Positions 47,824 through 50,872 of a stretch of DNA of 50,872 bases are shown here, in pieces; the stretch's first letter is position 1, and each line of letters opens with the position of its first letter. The position numbers and the translations under genes were made by a program. The notes below the pieces were generated by a model. That model saw only the letters and a list, made by a program, of their open reading frames with translations. It was not told the DNA's origin and searched no databases. Source of the stretch: Lachnospiraceae bacterium. Its GTDB lineage: Bacteria > Bacillota > Clostridia > Lachnospirales > Lachnospiraceae. The stretch is from positions 1 through 50,872 of the forward strand of contig JAGBNK010000037.1 in the NCBI GenBank assembly GCA_017634455.1, in the 5' to 3' direction.

Positions 47824-49206
47824 ATGATGGTAAATAAGAAAAAGCAAAAGGGAGGCCTATATGTGATTGTTGTCTTCCTTGTATATACATTTTTAATAGC
47901 CCACGTTGATTGTAATACAATCACTACCTGGGGATATGATCTCTTGGATTCAATACGCATAGGACACTTATCAGAATTCCCAGTTTATACATATCAGATG
48001 CATGACATGGCAACAAATTACAATTTGTTTGTTAACCTGATTACTGCAGTATGGTTATCGCCGGTATATATAATAGATAATTTATGTAATGCCTATGCAA
48101 TAATGCTTGTATATGATGTGTGGTATAAATGTTTGATTCTTTTGATGACATCTTTGTCTGTAAAATTATTGGGACAAATATTAGAAAAGCTCCAAATTCC
48201 TAGGGAAAGAATATATGAAGGTCAATTATATTATTCCTTTTCTGCAATACTTTTGATATCTGTATTAGGCAAGGGACAAGTTGATATTATAAGCTTATGT
48301 TTTCTTATGTTTGGCATAAGAAATATGTTGGAGGAGAAGTATACACTGATGGCCTTGTGTTATGGCTTGTCACTATGTGTAAAACCTTTTTCAATTCTAA
48401 TTATTGTTCCTATACTTATTCTATTGATTTCAAAGCTTGAGTGGAAGATTGTAGCTTATGGTTTTATAACACATGTGCCTTATATGCTTGATGCTATAAT
48501 TACACGCTTGTGCATGCCTAGGTATGGCGAGATGAAAGCAATTACATCTTGGCAATTTAAAGAGGCATTTGGGACATCGCGGGTTGAGCAATTATTTATG
48601 GCGGATTATAATGATATACTTATATATTGGGCAATCGTTTTATTTGTATGTTTACTGTGTCTAAAGCTTGCAGTCACAAAAAGAGTAAAAAGAGTACATT
48701 ATGTGATTTTGCCAGCAATTATATATATACTATTTGCTTTCTTTGTTAGTGCTACAGCTTATTGGTTTGTTTTGCTTCTGCCATGGTTGATTATTATGGG
48801 ACTTGAAATAAGCGATAGAAACGATTTTAGGGTTCTATATTTTATTACCAATATAGGTCTTGTAATATATACAATCATGCTTGAGAGAAAGCATATGCCA
48901 GGTGCCAATTATTCGCTTTTGCAACTAGTAGGAATAGTGGGTGGTTCGGATGTATCTATTGAACCATTTGCCCAGTGGCAAATATACGGATACAAGGTAG
49001 GCGCAACCATGTTTGTTGTTGGTATGCTGATTCTATGGTTGACTTACATTCTGGAGTGGAAACGCGGTTTGCTAGTGGAGAATAAAGAGATAATAGATTT
49101 TAAGACTCGAAAGAGTTTTACTATACTGTGCAAGATTTTGTTGCCGATGCCGGTTATATTATATTTTCTTGTGACTTATGCAATAAAGATTTTTTATAGA
49201 GGATAA
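47824..49206 (+). CDS. GT87-like membrane mannosyltransferase-type protein
   Basis: This 460-residue protein has about ten spans. YDLLDSIRIGHLSEFPVY after span 1 offers the acidic pair Asp39 and Asp42. GKGQVDIISLCFLMFG (149-164) and LSLCVKPFSILIIVPILIL (182-200) match the 'GQxD' and 'K-P' segments of GT87/DUF2029 polyprenyl-phosphate-mannose-dependent transferases. The likely role is sugar transfer from a lipid-linked donor on the outer face of the membrane; the donor is unknown. AGGGAG precedes ATG 47824. It ends six bases before the next family A gene. Confidence 0.55.
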   Translation: MMVNKKKQKGGLYVIVVFLVYTFLIAHVDCNTITTWGYDLLDSIRIGHLSEFPVYTYQMHDMATNYNLFVNLITAVWLSPVYIIDNLCNAYAIMLVYDVWYKCLILLMTSLSVKLLGQILEKLQIPRERIYEGQLYYSFSAILLISVLGKGQVDIISLCFLMFGIRNMLEEKYTLMALCYGLSLCVKPFSILIIVPILILLISKLEWKIVAYGFITHVPYMLDAIITRLCMPRYGEMKAITSWQFKEAFGTSRVEQLFMADYNDILIYWAIVLFVCLLCLKLAVTKRVKRVHYVILPAIIYILFAFFVSATAYWFVLLLPWLIIMGLEISDRNDFRVLYFITNIGLVIYTIMLERKHMPGANYSLLQLVGIVGGSDVSIEPFAQWQIYGYKVGATMFVVGMLILWLTYILEWKRGLLVENKEIIDFKTRKSFTILCKILLPMPVILYFLVTYAIKIFYRG

Positions 49207-49211
49207 TAGTT

Positions 49212-50447
49212 TTGATAATCTTTGAAAAATTAAAAAAAGAAAACAAAATATTATTTATTCTGGTCGTCATTTCATTGATTTGTATTATCACAAATTATAA
49301 TGGCAAGATAGATAATTATAATACAACAATTTTGGCCTTGAATTATTCATATGGCTTTACATCAAGAGGTTTTATTGGAAGTATATTTTTATTTCTAGAT
49401 AAGCTGACTCCGTTTTCAATAATGAACACATGGGGGGCTTTGAGGTTTTATCAATTATCGACTCTTGTATTCCTCGCGATTATATTTATATTTGCAAGAA
49501 TGATAATAAAGAGGGCACAGGATACAGAGTTAAATCTAGTGACATATATATTGGCAGCAATTGTTATCATGATGTCGACGACATTTGCGGGAGAATATAA
49601 TTTTGGCCGAATCGATATGTACATGATAGCTATTGCATTGATTTGTACTGAACTAATTATGGTTGAGCGATTTGAATGGCTCATAATCCCGCTGTCTGCA
49701 ATTGGAGTGATGATACATCAGGGTTATGCCATGATGTATTTCAATATAGTATTGGTTTTATTGTTTTACAAATTCTTTACGGTAGATGACCGTAAGGCTA
49801 AGCTTAAATATGCGGTTATATTTATCTTGAGTATTATAAGCGCAGGAATACTATTTTTGTATTTAGAGCTCTTTTCGCATGCGTCAAATGGTAAGGAAAT
49901 ATTTGATGATGTGGCGGCAATCGCAGCAGGCTTGGCTGTAGATGGAACATATCACAAGACTTTATTACAGCATGAGATATTGGGAATTGATTTGTCAGAT
50001 GTTGAGCACGGATTTCATATGAAGAATCTGGTAGAGATAATAGTTCTGATTCTTTTTTTGTTACCGTATATAGTGATAGCAATCAAGCTTTTTATAAATA
50101 TATGGAAGACGGCAGCGGTTACCATTTGCGACAAATTGAAATATCTGGCAGTATTTCTTGGTTCTCTTACTATGGCGCCGGATTATTTGATAAAGGTAGA
50201 TTATGGTCGCTGGGTTACATCGACATTGATGTATTATCTTGTGGTTTTACTTGTGCTTATACTCATTGATGATAAGGTGAGGGAAGTGGTGATAAAACTA
50301 GTGAGCCAAATTAAGCAGGCCAATGTGCTTTGTAAATTTTTGCTAGTATATCCGGTTCTATTTGTACCGTTCTTGGATGTAAATATAGATCAGATTACAG
50401 CAATGATTGGGCATGTATTGAATAGAGAATTACTAGGCTGGTGGTAA
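49212..50447 (+). CDS. Family A multi-span membrane protein, copy 6
   Basis: This 411-residue paralogue starts at TTG 49212, with GAGG eight bases upstream. Motifs are DNYNTTILALNYSYGFTSRG, NFGRID, IHQGY, QHEILGIDL and IKVDYGRWV, all well kept. About ten membrane spans are predicted. It is closest in motif spelling to copies 1 and 5. It follows the GT87-like gene by five bases, so the two are probably translated from one message. Function is unknown. Confidence 0.65.
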   Translation: MIIFEKLKKENKILFILVVISLICIITNYNGKIDNYNTTILALNYSYGFTSRGFIGSIFLFLDKLTPFSIMNTWGALRFYQLSTLVFLAIIFIFARMIIKRAQDTELNLVTYILAAIVIMMSTTFAGEYNFGRIDMYMIAIALICTELIMVERFEWLIIPLSAIGVMIHQGYAMMYFNIVLVLLFYKFFTVDDRKAKLKYAVIFILSIISAGILFLYLELFSHASNGKEIFDDVAAIAAGLAVDGTYHKTLLQHEILGIDLSDVEHGFHMKNLVEIIVLILFLLPYIVIAIKLFINIWKTAAVTICDKLKYLAVFLGSLTMAPDYLIKVDYGRWVTSTLMYYLVVLLVLILIDDKVREVVIKLVSQIKQANVLCKFLLVYPVLFVPFLDVNIDQITAMIGHVLNRELLGWW

Positions 50448-50485
50448 ACTGGTCTGGTTGATAGATGTATAGGAATTATATTTGT

Positions 50486-50872
50486 ATGAAAAAATCAAGC
50501 AGAAAAGACAAATTAACATTTCCATTTATTCTTTTAGTGACTTTTTTTTGTATGTACGCTAAAAGATCCTGGTTTAAAATCGGTGCTGGAAATATATCAA
50601 CTATTGTATTGACTTATAAAGATGGATTCAAGGCATCAGGACTCATTGGCACTCTTTATAGATTGGTAAATCATATCCTTCCAATTGATATGATGTCATA
50701 TGAACCATATTACTTTTTTAACAAGTATATGTGTTTTGTATATCTAATCCTTGCAGGATTGCTTCTTACTCTTATATACAAAAGAGTAGATGAGACAAAT
50801 AGAGACGTGGCTATAGATTATCTGATATTGGCAATTATTGTATTCGGTGGTATGTTTGTCACAGGTGATACA
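50486..50872 (+). CDS. Family A multi-span membrane protein, copy 7 (cut by window edge)
   Basis: The frame opens at ATG 50486 and stays open for 129 codons to the end of the window. After the first span it reads GAGNISTIVLTYKDGFKASG, then LIGTLYRLVNHILPIDMMSY, which aligns with the family's first loop. YKYGFISRG becomes YKDGFKASG, losing the Arg. It is therefore a somewhat divergent copy, like copy 4, though the later motifs lie outside the window. The array continues past the right edge. No clear ribosome binding site is seen (AGGAATTATATTTGT upstream is weak). Confidence 0.6.
   Translation, partial: MKKSSRKDKLTFPFILLVTFFCMYAKRSWFKIGAGNISTIVLTYKDGFKASGLIGTLYRLVNHILPIDMMSYEPYYFFNKYMCFVYLILAGLLLTLIYKRVDETNRDVAIDYLILAIIVFGGMFVTGDT

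Overview
The window looks like chromosomal DNA of a low-GC anaerobic Firmicute, most likely a Lachnospiraceae member of the Butyrivibrio/Pseudobutyrivibrio type. The reasons are AT-rich codon use, strong AGGAGG-type ribosome binding sites, a MecA adaptor, an F-type ATP synthase operon downstream of Sua5 and dCMP deaminase, and a large cell-surface glycan region rich in multi-membrane-span proteins. This placement is inference; no rRNA or tRNA gene is present.

Layout. (1) 1-4777: an AT-rich accessory cluster with debris of a PLP aminotransferase gene, an amino-acid-dehydrogenase-like protein, an M29/NicX-like metalloenzyme, a protein I do not recognise, and a homocysteine S-methyltransferase-like protein. 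All are co-directional and tightly packed, so this may be an undescribed amino-acid or sulfur metabolite pathway. (2) 4778-9725: a small regulator remnant, mecA on the minus strand, a kinase/ATPase-like fusion with a second ATPase-like protein, and a membrane-anchored GH18 protein. (3) 9763-18971: core genes: threonylcarbamoyl-AMP synthase, a catalytically dead LMW-phosphatase homologue, dCMP deaminase, and the full ATP synthase operon (AtpZ-like, AtpI-like, atpBEFHAGDC). The c subunit carries a Na+-type ligand pattern. A strong terminator ends the operon. (4) 19032-22037: aldose epimerase, a small coiled-coil protein, an EamA transporter, a large structured inverted repeat, and greA on the minus strand.

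(5) 22281-50872: a surface-glycan region running off the right edge. It encodes a DPM1-type glycosyltransferase with a GtrA flippase partner, both enzymes of GDP-D-rhamnose synthesis (rmd and gmd), three acyltransferase-3 proteins, a GT2 enzyme, a Wzx-like flippase, a UbiA-type prenyltransferase resembling polyprenyl-phosphate phosphoribosyltransferases, two GT-C-like proteins, two DUF6311-like proteins, one DUF6020-like protein, and an expanded paralogous family.

That family, called 'family A' here, has seven intact or edge-cut copies (30267, 31540, 32921, 40333, 41615, 49212, 50486) and one decayed 3' fragment (44547-44776). Members share the motifs YKYGFISRG, NFGRxD, HQGY, HEILGxD and MKVDYGRW. 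I know no function for it.

Working model (inference): nucleotide sugars are moved onto polyprenyl phosphate by the GT2 and UbiA enzymes, flipped outward, and used by the multi-span proteins to build or decorate a rhamnose-containing, O-acylated surface glycan. The paralogue array would supply linkage or strain variability. A 230-bp direct repeat around one gene, plus a decayed paralogue, shows the array has been reshuffled.
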